From positions 2,852,001 through 2,916,000 of the forward strand of contig OZ246890.1 of NCBI GenBank assembly GCA_965231815.1: 64,000 nucleotides of DNA, read 5' to 3'. Shown piece after piece: positions 43,844-53,599 of the stretch (positions are counted from its first letter, which is position 1; every line of letters starts with the position of its first letter). Under the pieces are notes generated by a model. That model had not been told where the DNA came from. It saw only the letters and a program-made list of their open reading frames with translations, and did not search any database. This stretch comes from JAPPFW01 sp965231815 (GTDB lineage: Bacteria > Actinomycetota > Acidimicrobiia > Spongiisociales > Spongiisociaceae). The translations under genes were made by a program, and so were the position numbers.

Positions 43844-44893
43844 ATGAAGCAACGTAAACAGGCGCTTGATACGGCCATGTCGCAAATCGAACGGCAATTC
43901 GGCAAGGGATCCATCATGAGGTTGGGGGCCAGCCCCCACCAGAAGATCGAACACATACCAACCGGTGCACTGGCGCTTGATCTGGCGCTTGGTATCGGAG
44001 GAGTGCCGAGAGGGCGCATCGTTGAGGTGTACGGACCCGAGTCGAGCGGCAAAACCACCCTGGCCTTGCACGTAGTGGCAGAGGCACAACGCAACGGGGG
44101 AATAGCCGCATTCGTGGATGCGGAGCATGCCTTGGATCCTGTCTATGCGAAGGCCGTAGGGGTAGACATAGATGAGTTGCTCATCTCTCAGCCCGATACG
44201 GGGGAACAGGCACTGGAGATCACCGATATGCTCATCAGATCGAGCGCTCTCGACGTGGTAGTGATTGATTCGGTGGCCGCGTTGGTACCTCGAGCAGAAA
44301 TCGAAGGAGAAATGGGCGACACCCACGTAGGTCTCCAAGCGAGGTTGATGTCCCAGGCGCTCCGCAAGCTGACCGCCAACATCAACCGTTCCAAAACCAC
44401 GGCCATCTTCATCAACCAGCTACGGGAAAAGATCGGCGTGATGTTCGGATCTCCTGAGGTTACGCCGGGCGGGAGAGCGTTGAAGTTCTACTCCAGCGTC
44501 CGTCTGGACATCCGTCGTATCGAGACTATCAAAGACGGGAAAGACCAAGTCGGTAACCGGGTCCGGGTCAAGGTCGCCAAGAACAAATTGGCGCCCCCGT
44601 TCCGGATGGCCGAGTTCGACATCATGTTCGGACAGGGGATCTCATGGGAAGGCAGCCTGCTTGACGTAGCGGTCAATGCCGGCATCGTCAGGAAGAGCGG
44701 CGCCTGGTATACCTACGAAACCGATCAACTCGGTCAAGGACGCGAAAAAGCGAAACGCTTTCTGAGGGAAAACCCCGGGTTGGCAATGCAGCTGCAGGCC
44801 AGAGTGTTGAAGGCGGTGGGGATTGCCGACGATGAGGAGCCGGATCAGCAGGGTACCGGCACCAAGCCGGGATCCAGAAAGAAATCTCGCTGA
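43844..44893 (+). CDS. recA: recombinase RecA
   Basis: A 349-residue RecA: N-terminal oligomerisation helix, Walker A GPESSGKTTLALH, the segment FVDAEHALDP, Walker B LDVVVIDSVAALVP, the DNA-binding loop L2 region (NQLREKIGVMFGSPEVTPGG) and a basic/acidic C-terminal tail. It catalyses strand exchange and activates LexA self-cleavage. An AGGAGC site precedes the ATG. No intein is present. No recX follows. Confidence 0.98.
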   Translation: MKQRKQALDTAMSQIERQFGKGSIMRLGASPHQKIEHIPTGALALDLALGIGGVPRGRIVEVYGPESSGKTTLALHVVAEAQRNGGIAAFVDAEHALDPVYAKAVGVDIDELLISQPDTGEQALEITDMLIRSSALDVVVIDSVAALVPRAEIEGEMGDTHVGLQARLMSQALRKLTANINRSKTTAIFINQLREKIGVMFGSPEVTPGGRALKFYSSVRLDIRRIETIKDGKDQVGNRVRVKVAKNKLAPPFRMAEFDIMFGQGISWEGSLLDVAVNAGIVRKSGAWYTYETDQLGQGREKAKRFLRENPGLAMQLQARVLKAVGIADDEEPDQQGTGTKPGSRKKSR

Positions 44894-45040
44894 ACGAGGC
44901 TCGGTCGGTATTCCATTACCATCCAAGCTCCGGTAACGAGCCGGGCCGCTGCAAATGTGCTGCAAGTTGTATTGTCACGGTAGCGGTCCGGCACCCTAGC
45001 CGGGTGAGTATTCCCAGGATCTGGCGAGGGAGTCGGGCTG

Positions 45041-46036
45041 ATGGCGCGAGACCACAAGAACAATTCGGGGCGGAAGCGGCGCGGTCGCTCGCCAGGTACA
45101 CCACCTGCCTCCAGGAAGGGTTCGCCCCGGGGTAAACGCGCGTCATCCGGGCGTTCGACCAGGTCGGATCAGTCCGGGAGGACCGCCCGAACCAACCGTA
45201 GACCATCGGGAGGCTCTCCCGGCGGAAAACCCCGCCGGAGGGCATCAGGGACGGGATCTCGAACCGGAGGGTATTCCACCTCGAAATCGGCGCGGCGCGG
45301 AAAGAAGCCCGGTGGCCGATCCCGCCCGTATTCCCGTTCCGAGCCGACGAGAAAACCGGATCGGAAAGCTCCACACGCGGGAGCGGGAGCTGCCAACCTA
45401 CCTCGCTGGATGAAGGATGAGATCCGCAGGCTGACTCGCAAGGATCGGCAGGATGCCACCCTCCAGGTACTTGCTAAAGCCGTTAAGGCCTTCGGAAAGG
45501 AAGACTACGGCGCCGCGCACCGTGAGCTTGCCAAGGCGAAGCAACTCAGCCCCCGGTCTCCCGCCGTAAGGGAGTTGCTAGGGCTCAGCGGGTACCGCCT
45601 GCAGGAGTGGCAGGAGGCCCTAGCCGAGTTGAGGGCTTATCGGCGGCTGGCCGGGGAAACCACTTACATGCCGATGGAGATGGATTCCCTGCGTGCCCTG
45701 GATCGAGACGGCGACGTGGAAAAGACCTGGGGTCTATTTCTGGAATTAGGGGGGAACCGGCCCACCGAAGCCGAGGCGCGAGTCGTGTACGGGTCGTACC
45801 TGCTGGATCAAGGTCGTCCGGAGGAGGCGTGGGAGGTTACCGGTCCCAGCCGCCTGGCGCGTGACCCGCGTGACTATGAATTGCGCATCTGGTTCGTGGC
45901 CGCCCGCGCGGCTCTAGCTCTGGATCAGGTCGCTGCCGCCAAGAAACTCACGGCGGCGATCAGGAAAGCCGATCCTGATCTTCCGGGACTTGCCGACCTG
46001 ATGTCCGGGATCCCGGCGCGGAGGGGCCCGACATAA
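45041..46036 (+). CDS. TPR-like protein with a long basic disordered N-terminus
   Basis: A 331-residue protein. The first ~120 residues are Arg/Gly/Ser/Lys-rich and surely disordered. A helical region follows (about 125-320) with TPR-like units (FGKEDYGAAHRELAKAKQLS, YRLQEWQEALAELRAYRRLA, YLLDQGRPEEAWEVTGPSRL). Similar basic-tailed TPR proteins are found in actinobacteria without a defined role; nucleic-acid or ribosome binding is only a guess from charge. The gene follows recA by ~150 bases on the same strand. Confidence 0.75.
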   Translation: MARDHKNNSGRKRRGRSPGTPPASRKGSPRGKRASSGRSTRSDQSGRTARTNRRPSGGSPGGKPRRRASGTGSRTGGYSTSKSARRGKKPGGRSRPYSRSEPTRKPDRKAPHAGAGAANLPRWMKDEIRRLTRKDRQDATLQVLAKAVKAFGKEDYGAAHRELAKAKQLSPRSPAVRELLGLSGYRLQEWQEALAELRAYRRLAGETTYMPMEMDSLRALDRDGDVEKTWGLFLELGGNRPTEAEARVVYGSYLLDQGRPEEAWEVTGPSRLARDPRDYELRIWFVAARAALALDQVAAAKKLTAAIRKADPDLPGLADLMSGIPARRGPT

Positions 46037-46167
46037 TTGGGGTCGGCCGGGATTACGGGTCGGACTTTCGGTTGACTCCCTACCGCAGCGCCGATCCGTT
46101 CCGCCCGAGACCCGCTTCAACAGGCGGCGAAGTCAAATACCCGGGCAGGGGGGTTGTGGGGAAATCC

Positions 46168-46203
46168 GGGCAACCGGCAACCGGCAACCGGCAACCGGCA
46201 ACT
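46168..46203 (+). repeat. short tandem repeat of CAACCGG units
   Basis: Five consecutive copies of a seven-base unit (GGCAACC) lie in the 187-base gap between the TPR gene and tag, about 20 bases before the tag start. They could affect spacing of expression signals by slippage. Confidence 0.7.
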
Positions 46204-46223
46204 GATAACTACCATCAGGGTCC

Positions 46224-46802
46224 ATGGCCGAAGAGTTCTCCAGGTGTGAGTGGGCGGGTGATGACCCGCTCATGCAGAGCTATCACGACACGGAGTGGGG
46301 CAGGCCCCTTCACGATGACCGCTCTCTCTTTGAGTTGCTGGTGCTCGAAGGCGCCCAGGCCGGTCTTTCATGGCGAACCGTCCTGCACCGCCGTCTCGGC
46401 TATCGAGCCGCCTTTGAAGGGTTCGAGATCGCTCGAGTCGCCTCCTACCGCGACGCCGATCGGGATCGTCTCGTATCGGACAGGCGGATCATCAGGAACC
46501 GAGCCAAGATCCGGTCTGCCATCTCCAACGCCCGCGCCGTGTTGCGCATCCAGGAGGAGCAGGGATCGTTAGACAGGTTCCTGTGGAGTTTCGTCGGAGG
46601 AGAGCCACACCGGAACGCGTTCACCGGACTCTCGGAAGTCCCGTCCCAGACCGATGAGTCCCGCGCCATGAGCAAGGGGCTCAAGGCTTACGGATGCTCT
46701 TTCGTCGGGCCCACCATCTGCTACGCCTTGATGCAGTCGGCCGGCCTGGTTAACGACCACGTCGTTGGATGTTTCCGATACGACCGTTGCGACCCCCGCT
46801 AA
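46224..46802 (+). CDS. tag: DNA-3-methyladenine glycosylase I
   Basis: A 192-residue Tag enzyme that excises 3-methyladenine in base excision repair. Signature segments are CEWAGDDPLMQSYHDTEWG and LFELLVLEGAQAGLSW, which contain the substrate-pocket residues, and GPTICYALMQSAGLVNDHVV near the end. One zinc-ligand pattern (Cys near the start, His and Cys at the end, in NDHVVGCFRYDRC) is intact. Confidence 0.95.
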   Translation: MAEEFSRCEWAGDDPLMQSYHDTEWGRPLHDDRSLFELLVLEGAQAGLSWRTVLHRRLGYRAAFEGFEIARVASYRDADRDRLVSDRRIIRNRAKIRSAISNARAVLRIQEEQGSLDRFLWSFVGGEPHRNAFTGLSEVPSQTDESRAMSKGLKAYGCSFVGPTICYALMQSAGLVNDHVVGCFRYDRCDPR

Positions 46803-46848
46803 GGGAATGCCGGCAAATGACGGTTCTGGCAGAGTGAGTGGGCGAAGG

Positions 46849-46918
46849 ATCATTAGATCCGGTTAGCGAAAGATCCGGTTAGCGAAAGAGATCCGGTTAA
46901 TGAGGAGATCCGGTTACT
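46849..46918 (+). repeat. tandem repeat of AGATCCGGTTA units
   Basis: Four imperfect copies of AGATCCGGTTA, separated by GCGAA or similar, occupy the gap between the converging tag and glycohydrolase genes. No hairpin with a U-tract is evident. Confidence 0.65.
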
Positions 46919-46924
46919 TAAGTG

Positions 46925-47839
46925 TCAGGTCCGGAGGGTCAGCAACTCGGGGACCGCGTCAAGCAGGCGGTCGCGGTATTCCAGCTTGTCCCTCCACCGG
47001 CCGGGGATGGCCTCCACTCCTACCAACACACCCATAAGCCCACCAGCGATAGCCCCGGTCGTGTCGGTGTCGCGCCCGCGGTTGACCAGGGCGACGATGA
47101 CTTCCTCGAACGTGGCGTCCTGCCGGATCGCCCAGACGGCGCATCGGAGGGAATCGATTACAAATCCGGATGTGGGCAGGCTGTCCACGGATCGGTTCGG
47201 ATCGACATCAAGCGCTTCCCGAACCCCCGGATGGAGGTCGAGAGCCTTCGCGGCGGAAATAGCGTCGGGTACGGCGGCGTCGTCCAGCAGGGCGTTGACT
47301 ATCTCGCCATAGGCCACACAACTGTCTATGCACCGGGGGTGTGCATGAGTGACGGCTGATATCTCAGCAAGTTCGGTCCGGCGGGTGGCATCGTCGACTC
47401 TGGCCAGCGCGGTAGGGATGCATCTCATGAGCGATCCGTTACCGCAGGAGTATTCCCCGGTGGCGCCGCTGCTCCGCGGATCGTTGGTGCGTTCCAGCCG
47501 CAACAGAGACCGGGCGGTGGCGCCGCCGATGTCGGGCGGTCTCGTGTTGTACCAATCGAGCATGTTGCCCGCTGCCCGCTCCAGGGTGTAGGAACCGTTG
47601 AGATAGGCGGTGAGAACCGCCCAGGTCAGGTCCGTATCGTCAGTCCCTTGACCTGGCCGCCAGGAAAACGGTCCTCCGCCGATGATTTCCCGATGAATCC
47701 CATACCGGTGGCGTATGTCCGAGGCATTCATGAACTCCAGCGTGGCGCCTAGGGCATCGCCGGCCGCAACACCTAACAGGCCTCCGGCGATCCGGTCGCG
47801 CAGTCGGATGTCGCGTAGTTGGATCATGTCACCGGGCAT
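46925..47839 (-). CDS. ADP-ribosylglycohydrolase family protein
   Basis: A ~304-residue DraG-type hydrolase. The metal-binding motifs are GDALGATLEF, GTDDTDLTW and NRGRDTDTTGAIAGGLMG, with the typical Glu/Asp residues for two Mg2+ ions. Such enzymes remove ADP-ribose from proteins or small molecules. No matching ADP-ribosyltransferase is visible nearby. The ATG before PGDMIQLRD is used; the ATG four codons later is also possible. Confidence 0.88.
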   Translation of the reverse strand: MPGDMIQLRDIRLRDRIAGGLLGVAAGDALGATLEFMNASDIRHRYGIHREIIGGGPFSWRPGQGTDDTDLTWAVLTAYLNGSYTLERAAGNMLDWYNTRPPDIGGATARSLLRLERTNDPRSSGATGEYSCGNGSLMRCIPTALARVDDATRRTELAEISAVTHAHPRCIDSCVAYGEIVNALLDDAAVPDAISAAKALDLHPGVREALDVDPNRSVDSLPTSGFVIDSLRCAVWAIRQDATFEEVIVALVNRGRDTDTTGAIAGGLMGVLVGVEAIPGRWRDKLEYRDRLLDAVPELLTLRT

Positions 47840-48149
47840 CCGATCATGCGGCCACACTAACCGGATCGCGCCAAACCGGAAAGTGCCGTGCTTGCGGGCG
47901 CCGTGGTCAATCCCCCGGTTAGTCCACCTGCGCGGCATCGTTATCGAGATGGTTATCAGGAACCTTGGAATAAAGCTCCCCTTTCCGAAACCCGTTGCCG
48001 GCTATCTGGCTATCGTGCTAGCGAGTGAGGTACTAGAAGAGGCAACCGGGAACGAGGCGCGGAAGGGAGATCTCCATTCGTCGGCCGGGATCCTGTCCCG
48101 GCAGACCGTAGTTGCAGTGTCTCACCGACTCGATGAAGAGGAGGTCCGG

Positions 48150-49301
48150 ATGAGAAACTTCAAGGGTCGGCGGCCCACTACCTGCATAGCCATAGCAATG
48201 ATCCTCGCCCTCATCGGCGCGGCGTGTGGCGACGACGAACCGGCGCCTACCACTCAGGCTCCGGCGACCGCCACTGCGGCGCCCGATACCACGGCGGCGG
48301 CGACGACCACCGAAGCAGCCGCGGAGGCGCCGGAAGAACAGACCGCGCCGGAAGAACAGATGACGGCGCCTACGGAACTGAACATCGCCATGGTTATGCG
48401 GGGGACCAAGGAGGAAGGCTGGAACGCCACCTTCATTGATTCCATGAACCGGCTGGCACAGGATCAACCCCGCGGGCTCGCTATCAACCTGACCCAGATC
48501 GAAGAGATACCCTTCGCCGACGGGGAACGGGTGATTCGCGACCTGGCGCAGACCGGAGACTACGAAATCATCGTCACCCACAGCACCTACTCCGACTCTG
48601 TCGCCGCGGTGAAGGACGACTTCCCCGACATCATGTTCGCCTATTCAGGGTCTGGAAACGACCCGCTGGGAGGCAACGGATACTGGATCGACACCTTCGT
48701 TCATGAGCCTGCCTACCTGGCCGGGATCATTGCCGGTTCTCTCACTCAGACCGATCGGATCAGTGCAGTGGCGGCCTTTCCGTTCCCAAATGTCAACGCT
48801 CCCGTCAACGCGTTCTTCGACGGGGCCCGTTCGGTTAATCCCGAGATCAACGTGGACGTCGCGTACATCGAGAGTTGGTTCGATCCGGCTACCGGCCAGG
48901 AGGCGGCGGCAGCTCAAATAGCGGCCGGTTCCGACATGATATACGCAGAACGGTTCGGCCCGTTCGCGGCTGCCGAGGAAGCGGGCAACGTGCGGGCCTT
49001 CGGGCACTTCACCGACCAGTTGGCCCTCTCGGCGACCGTTCTCACCAGTGCGGTGGCTCGATGGGACGCTGTGTTACTGGACCTGATCGATATATGGTAT
49101 GCGAACGTCACCGAAGGAGTCGCCTACGACGCTCCGATGGAGCGGATCGTCTATCTATCGATGGTGGATGGCGGGTCCAGCCTCGGGGAGCTTAGCTTTG
49201 ATATCCCCGCCGAGGTGGTAGCCGCTGTCGAAGAAGCTCGAGGAGCCATCCTTAGCGGCAACCTGGTTGTCCCGTTGAATGTCGAGAGCCCGGACGGCTA
49301 G
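48150..49301 (+). CDS. BMP family ABC importer lipoprotein
   Basis: A 383-residue lipoprotein with signal peptide and lipobox LIGAAC (Cys26), a Thr/Ala/Glu-rich linker and a Bmp/PnrA-like periplasmic-binding fold (LNIAMVMRGTKEEGWNATFI; MFAYSGSGNDPLGGNGYWID; EPAYLAGIIAGSLTQTD). BMP proteins bind nucleosides or related purine compounds. A GAGGAGG site lies before the ATG. It leads a four-gene importer operon. Confidence 0.9.
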   Translation: MRNFKGRRPTTCIAIAMILALIGAACGDDEPAPTTQAPATATAAPDTTAAATTTEAAAEAPEEQTAPEEQMTAPTELNIAMVMRGTKEEGWNATFIDSMNRLAQDQPRGLAINLTQIEEIPFADGERVIRDLAQTGDYEIIVTHSTYSDSVAAVKDDFPDIMFAYSGSGNDPLGGNGYWIDTFVHEPAYLAGIIAGSLTQTDRISAVAAFPFPNVNAPVNAFFDGARSVNPEINVDVAYIESWFDPATGQEAAAAQIAAGSDMIYAERFGPFAAAEEAGNVRAFGHFTDQLALSATVLTSAVARWDAVLLDLIDIWYANVTEGVAYDAPMERIVYLSMVDGGSSLGELSFDIPAEVVAAVEEARGAILSGNLVVPLNVESPDG

Positions 49302-49345
49302 GTAGCGGACTTGACTCCCGGATCTTCCCTCGGAGGCGAGGACCG

Positions 49346-50851
49346 GTGACCGGCAGCATTCTGTCGGTGCAAGGCGTTACCAAGCGTTTTCCGGGGGTAG
49401 TCGCCAACGATGCCGTGAGTCTCGAAATCCGGCGTGGTGAGATACATTGCCTCCTCGGTGAGAACGGGGCAGGCAAGACCACGTTGGCCGACATTCTCTA
49501 CGGCGTGTATCGACCCGATGAGGGAACAGTGAGCCTGAAGGGTCGGAACCTGGAACTGCACACCCCTCAAGACGCCATCAAGGCCGGTATCGGAATGGTC
49601 CACCAACACTTTGAGCTGGTGCCACCGATGTCGGTGGTGGAGAATGTCGTCATCGGAACTTCGGCAAGCCAGTGGCTGGATCTAACCGAAGTCAGGAAAC
49701 GGCTCGGCAAGTTCTTCGACAACTACGACGTCCGGATCGACCCCGATGCCGAAGTAGGCCGACTCTCTGTCGGTGAGCAGCAATGGGTTGAGATATTCAA
49801 GACCCTCTACTTTGGTGTCGAGGTTCTGATCCTGGATGAGCCGACCGCCGTCCTTACTCCCCAGGGTATCGAGGAGTTGTTCCGGATACTGCGGAGGATG
49901 CGAGACGAGGGGTTGACCATCGTCCTGATCACCCACAAACTCAAGGAGGTGATGGAGCTATCGGATCGCGTGACCGTTCTGCGGCTCGGGAAGGTGGTGG
50001 GAACGGTTAATACCTCCGATGTCGAGATCGACGATCTCGCTCGGATGATGGTGGGTCGTGAGGTTCTATTCCAGTTCGAGAGGCAACGGTCTGCGCCGGA
50101 AGGTCCGATTTTGCAGGTGAAGGATATCCACATCGAGAGCGTTACCGGTCGAGGCTCTCTCAAAGGTCTGTCGCTCACAGTCCGATCCGGCGAGGTGGTC
50201 GGTCTGGCCGGTGTTTCCGGTAACGGGCAGAACGCTCTGTTCGACGCGTTGGTAGGCGTGGAGAAGCCTACCGGTGGATCGATCCGGATTGACGGTGTGG
50301 ACACCGCTCCGTTATCGCCCAACCGTATCTCCCGACTCGGCGTGGCCAGCGTACCCGCGGATCGGATTGCGCAGGGTCTTATGATGGACTTCAACGTTAC
50401 GGAGAATCTCATTCTGGGACGCCACAGGTCCTCGCGGTTCTCGTATGGCGGACTTCTCAGACGCAAGGCTATCGATGGCTTTGCCGAGGAGTCGATCACC
50501 GGATTCGATATAAGGACCCCATCGGCGTCGCAGCCGACCAGAACCCTCTCCGGCGGCAACCTTCAGAAGGTGATAATGGCTCGTGAGCTTTCGGGGCGCC
50601 CGAGGATTCTGGTGGCGCACCAGCCTACGCGCGGACTTGACATCTCCGCCGGCGAATACGTCCGCCGCCGGCTGCTCGAGGAGCGGGACAGGGGAGCGGC
50701 TGTATTGCTGATGTCCGAGGATCTCGATGAGATATTCCAGTTGTCGGACCGGATCGCTGTTATCTTCGACGGTCGGATCGTTACGATCACCACGCCCGCT
50801 CAGGCCGATCTCGAGAGTATCGGTCTCAGCATGGCGGGCGCCGCTACATAG
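49346..50851 (+). CDS. ABC importer ATPase with two nucleotide-binding domains (BMP system)
   Basis: A 501-residue protein with two ABC domains, as in RbsA/YufO-type ATPases. The first has Walker A GENGAGKTT, signature RLSVGEQQWVEI and Walker B VLILDEPTAVLTP. The second has a degenerate P-loop (VSGNGQNALF) and signature TLSGGNLQKVIMAREL followed by ILVAHQPTRGLDI, where the catalytic-type DEP is replaced by HQP, normal for this class. It energises the importer with the adjacent lipoprotein and permeases. Confidence 0.93.
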   Translation: MTGSILSVQGVTKRFPGVVANDAVSLEIRRGEIHCLLGENGAGKTTLADILYGVYRPDEGTVSLKGRNLELHTPQDAIKAGIGMVHQHFELVPPMSVVENVVIGTSASQWLDLTEVRKRLGKFFDNYDVRIDPDAEVGRLSVGEQQWVEIFKTLYFGVEVLILDEPTAVLTPQGIEELFRILRRMRDEGLTIVLITHKLKEVMELSDRVTVLRLGKVVGTVNTSDVEIDDLARMMVGREVLFQFERQRSAPEGPILQVKDIHIESVTGRGSLKGLSLTVRSGEVVGLAGVSGNGQNALFDALVGVEKPTGGSIRIDGVDTAPLSPNRISRLGVASVPADRIAQGLMMDFNVTENLILGRHRSSRFSYGGLLRRKAIDGFAEESITGFDIRTPSASQPTRTLSGGNLQKVIMARELSGRPRILVAHQPTRGLDISAGEYVRRRLLEERDRGAAVLLMSEDLDEIFQLSDRIAVIFDGRIVTITTPAQADLESIGLSMAGAAT

Positions 50852-50853
50852 TC

Positions 50854-51999
50854 ATGACCGGCGAGGATCGGCCGCCGCCCGGACGGATGGAAGAGCGGTT
50901 GCGGAGTGATAGTCCCTCGCAATCGTTTCGGACGGGAGTTTGGCGTGTAGAGAAACGGTTGGTGGTTCGTCCCCTGCACGAGTTCGCAGCCCTCGCCGCC
51001 GCGCTCGTGGTAGCGGTTTTGATAGTCGCCGGCCTGGTGAACGCGTTGGGCAAGAGCCCGACGGCCTCTTTCGCCGCACTGTATGACGGCGCCTTCGGGA
51101 GTAGGGAATCCGCTCTCGAGACCCTGGTTCAGGCGACACCACTCATTCTCACCGGTCTAGCGGCCGCGGTCGCCTTTCGCGCCGGAGTATGGAACATCGG
51201 GGCCGAGGGTCAGTTCTTCGCGGGGATCATGGGCACATGGTTCGTTTACGATCAGTGGGGTGGCTTGTGGCCTCCCCTGCTTTTCGTCCTGATGTTCGTG
51301 GCAGCCGCCATCGGGGGGATGCTCTGGGCGTTGATCGCCGGCGGCCTATTGGTTCGCTACCGGACGAATGTCATTCTTACCACAGTCATGCTGAACTTCG
51401 TCATTCTCTATGTGCTTTCCTATCTCCTAGGTGGTCCCTGGCAGGCGCCCAATACGTTCTATTACCAGACCTCGCGGATGGTGGACAGCACCTTCCTGCC
51501 ACGTTTCGTCACCGGGAGTCGCCTCCACTGGGGTTTTGCGATAGCCATCGCAGCTGCAGCAGTCGTTTATTGGCTCACCCGGCGGACCACCCTGGGATAC
51601 GAGATCCGCGCGCTGGGTATCAATTCGGTCGCAGCCCGCTACAAGGGGATCCGGGTGGGGACGGTAACGCTGCTAACGATGGCGATTTCGGGCGCCCTGG
51701 CCGGCTTCGCCGGCGCCGGGGAACTCTTGGGGATCCATCATCGGATCCAAGTCGAGATCGCGGAGGGAATCGGTTTTACGGGCATCATCATCGCGCTGGT
51801 GGCTCGGCTCCATCCGCTGGGAGTGGTAGTGGCCGCCATCGCATTCGGGGCGCTGGTCAATGGATCCACCGCCATGCAGTACCAGACCGGTATACCCAAG
51901 GCGCTGGTCTTGGTGATCGAGGGAACCACGCTTGCTCTGGTGTTGATCGCCGCCGTAGCATCCCGATACCGGGTCCGGAGGGTCAAGCCACATGGATGA
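50854..51999 (+). CDS. ABC importer permease 1 (BMP system)
   Basis: A 381-residue membrane protein of the branched-chain/simple-sugar permease class with about 9 helices. Family segments include FRAGVWNIGAEGQFFAGIMG and GALAGFAGAGELLGIHHRIQ. The N-terminal ~45 residues are cytoplasmic and charged. The ATG lies two bases after the ATPase stop. It pairs with permease 2 as a heterodimer. Confidence 0.92.
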   Translation: MTGEDRPPPGRMEERLRSDSPSQSFRTGVWRVEKRLVVRPLHEFAALAAALVVAVLIVAGLVNALGKSPTASFAALYDGAFGSRESALETLVQATPLILTGLAAAVAFRAGVWNIGAEGQFFAGIMGTWFVYDQWGGLWPPLLFVLMFVAAAIGGMLWALIAGGLLVRYRTNVILTTVMLNFVILYVLSYLLGGPWQAPNTFYYQTSRMVDSTFLPRFVTGSRLHWGFAIAIAAAAVVYWLTRRTTLGYEIRALGINSVAARYKGIRVGTVTLLTMAISGALAGFAGAGELLGIHHRIQVEIAEGIGFTGIIIALVARLHPLGVVVAAIAFGALVNGSTAMQYQTGIPKALVLVIEGTTLALVLIAAVASRYRVRRVKPHG

Positions 52000-52882
52000 C
52001 TTCTTTACCGGCGCCGTCTTCCTCGGTATCCTGCTGGCCACCCTGCGCATTGCAACTCCGCTATTGCTGGCCGCCCTCGGGGAGTTGGTATGCGAGAGCA
52101 GCGGGGTCCTCAACCTCAGCCTCGAGGGAACCATGACCATGGGGGCGTTTACCGGCTTCTACATTGCCAACGAGACCGGCAACCTATTCCTCGGCCTGGT
52201 AGCGGCCGCGGTCGGTGGGATGTTGCTGGCTCTGATCATGGCGCTCATGACCGTCACCGTGAAGGTCAACCAGGTGGTGGCGGGCTTGGCCCTGAATATT
52301 CTGGGTCTCGGTCTGGCGTTCTTCTGGTATCGCTCGGTTTACGATGCCGAAGGCAGCATAGACATACCAACCGTAGAGACCCTCACCACTCCCTGGCTCA
52401 CCTACCTGGCCTTTTTTATGGTTCCGGTGGTATGGACATTTCTGTACCGGACGAAATACGGCCTCGAGTTGCGCAGTATCGGTCACAACCCCGAAGCCTG
52501 CGACATGAGGGGGGTGGGTATCGTCTCGCGCCAGTACGTAGCGGTGCTATTCGGGGGGTTGATGGCGGGACTGGCCGGGTCGTTTCTCTCCCTGGGGTCG
52601 ACCGGCCTCTTCTTCCCGGACATCATCTCGGGTCGTGGGTGGATAGCGTTGGCGATCGTGATTTTCGGGAACTGGCGCGCCGCTTGGGTACTGGTCGGTT
52701 CGCTCCTGTTCGGCTTCCTGGAGGCGAGCCAACTGTCCCTTCAGGCCAGTGACGTGGAACTGCCGTACCAGTTACTGCTGGCGTTACCGTTCGTACTGAC
52801 CATTGTGGCCTTGGTTTTCAACCAGAGTCGTTCCAACGCACCCATATCATTGACGGTTCCGTATCACCGTGGGGAGCGTTGA
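51992..52882 (+). CDS. ABC importer permease 2 (BMP system)
   Basis: A 296-residue permease with about 8-9 helices and the segment CESSGVLNLSLEGTMTMGAF typical of the partner subunit, then ATP-domain contact loop SIGHNPEACDMRGVGIVSRQ. Its ATG overlaps permease 1 by eight bases. Together with the genes before it this forms a complete nucleoside-type BMP importer. Confidence 0.92.
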   Translation: MDDFFTGAVFLGILLATLRIATPLLLAALGELVCESSGVLNLSLEGTMTMGAFTGFYIANETGNLFLGLVAAAVGGMLLALIMALMTVTVKVNQVVAGLALNILGLGLAFFWYRSVYDAEGSIDIPTVETLTTPWLTYLAFFMVPVVWTFLYRTKYGLELRSIGHNPEACDMRGVGIVSRQYVAVLFGGLMAGLAGSFLSLGSTGLFFPDIISGRGWIALAIVIFGNWRAAWVLVGSLLFGFLEASQLSLQASDVELPYQLLLALPFVLTIVALVFNQSRSNAPISLTVPYHRGER

Positions 52883-53087
52883 TGGCCTACCACTGGTCGG
52901 TTAGATATCGGGAAGCTGTGGTAGCCCCTTCTAACAGAAACCGACGAGACTGATCCACTTGCTCGATACAGCCGGGAAGGTAAAGAGGACAATGATCGCC
53001 TGACCATCACCATCGCGCAATAATCTGTCCCTAGCCATCCTTATATTGATCCACAGTACGTTATCACTTCTAAAGAAGGAGCCTATT

Positions 53088-53441
53088 GTGGCCAATAACC
53101 AAACCGCCGTCCCCGCTACAGATGTTGCCAAGCCGGATCGCAACGAGGTTCATCTCCGCGGGAAGCTTGCTACCGCCCCCGAACATCGCACGTTCGGTTC
53201 CGGCGCCTCGCTGGCCCGGATGCTCGTGACGGTTCGGCTCAGCGGTCCCAGCCGGACCGATGTCTTGCCGGTCACGGTCTGGGAGCCGGATACCGAGGTC
53301 GTGAAAGCGGTCCGGGGTGTTCCCGTGGAGGTGACCGGACAGATACACCGTAGGTTCTGGACGGATGCCGAGGGTCGCCACAGCCGAGTGGAGGTGGTGG
53401 CGACCACCGTTAAGATCGGTGAAGTGTTACAGGTCGACTGA
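53088..53441 (+). CDS. single-stranded DNA-binding (SSB)-like protein
   Basis: A 117-residue OB-fold protein related to SSB: NEVHLRGKLATAPEHRTFGS, MLVTVRL, DVLPVTVWE, VEVTGQIHRRFWTDAEGRHS. It lacks the acidic C-terminal DDxPF-like tip of the main SSB, so it is likely an accessory or paralogous SSB. The GTG start has GAAGGAG at good spacing. Confidence 0.75.
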   Translation: MANNQTAVPATDVAKPDRNEVHLRGKLATAPEHRTFGSGASLARMLVTVRLSGPSRTDVLPVTVWEPDTEVVKAVRGVPVEVTGQIHRRFWTDAEGRHSRVEVVATTVKIGEVLQVD

Positions 53442-53599
53442 ACCTCCGGCACCTGCCGCTCTCGGTCGGGTACCGGATCGAGGGCGGCAGACGCCGGCTT
53501 CATCTTTTGTGTAAATCAAGAAGTTGTGTAACTCAAGAGTTGTTTACCTCAAGATTCGATTCGAGAAGACAGGATAATGGTCACGGGATTGGTGATGGG

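Noticed and set aside
46849..46918. AGATCCGGTTA repeats as a terminator or CRISPR
   Set aside because: No inverted-repeat stem with U-tract and no unique spacers; listed only as tandem repeats.
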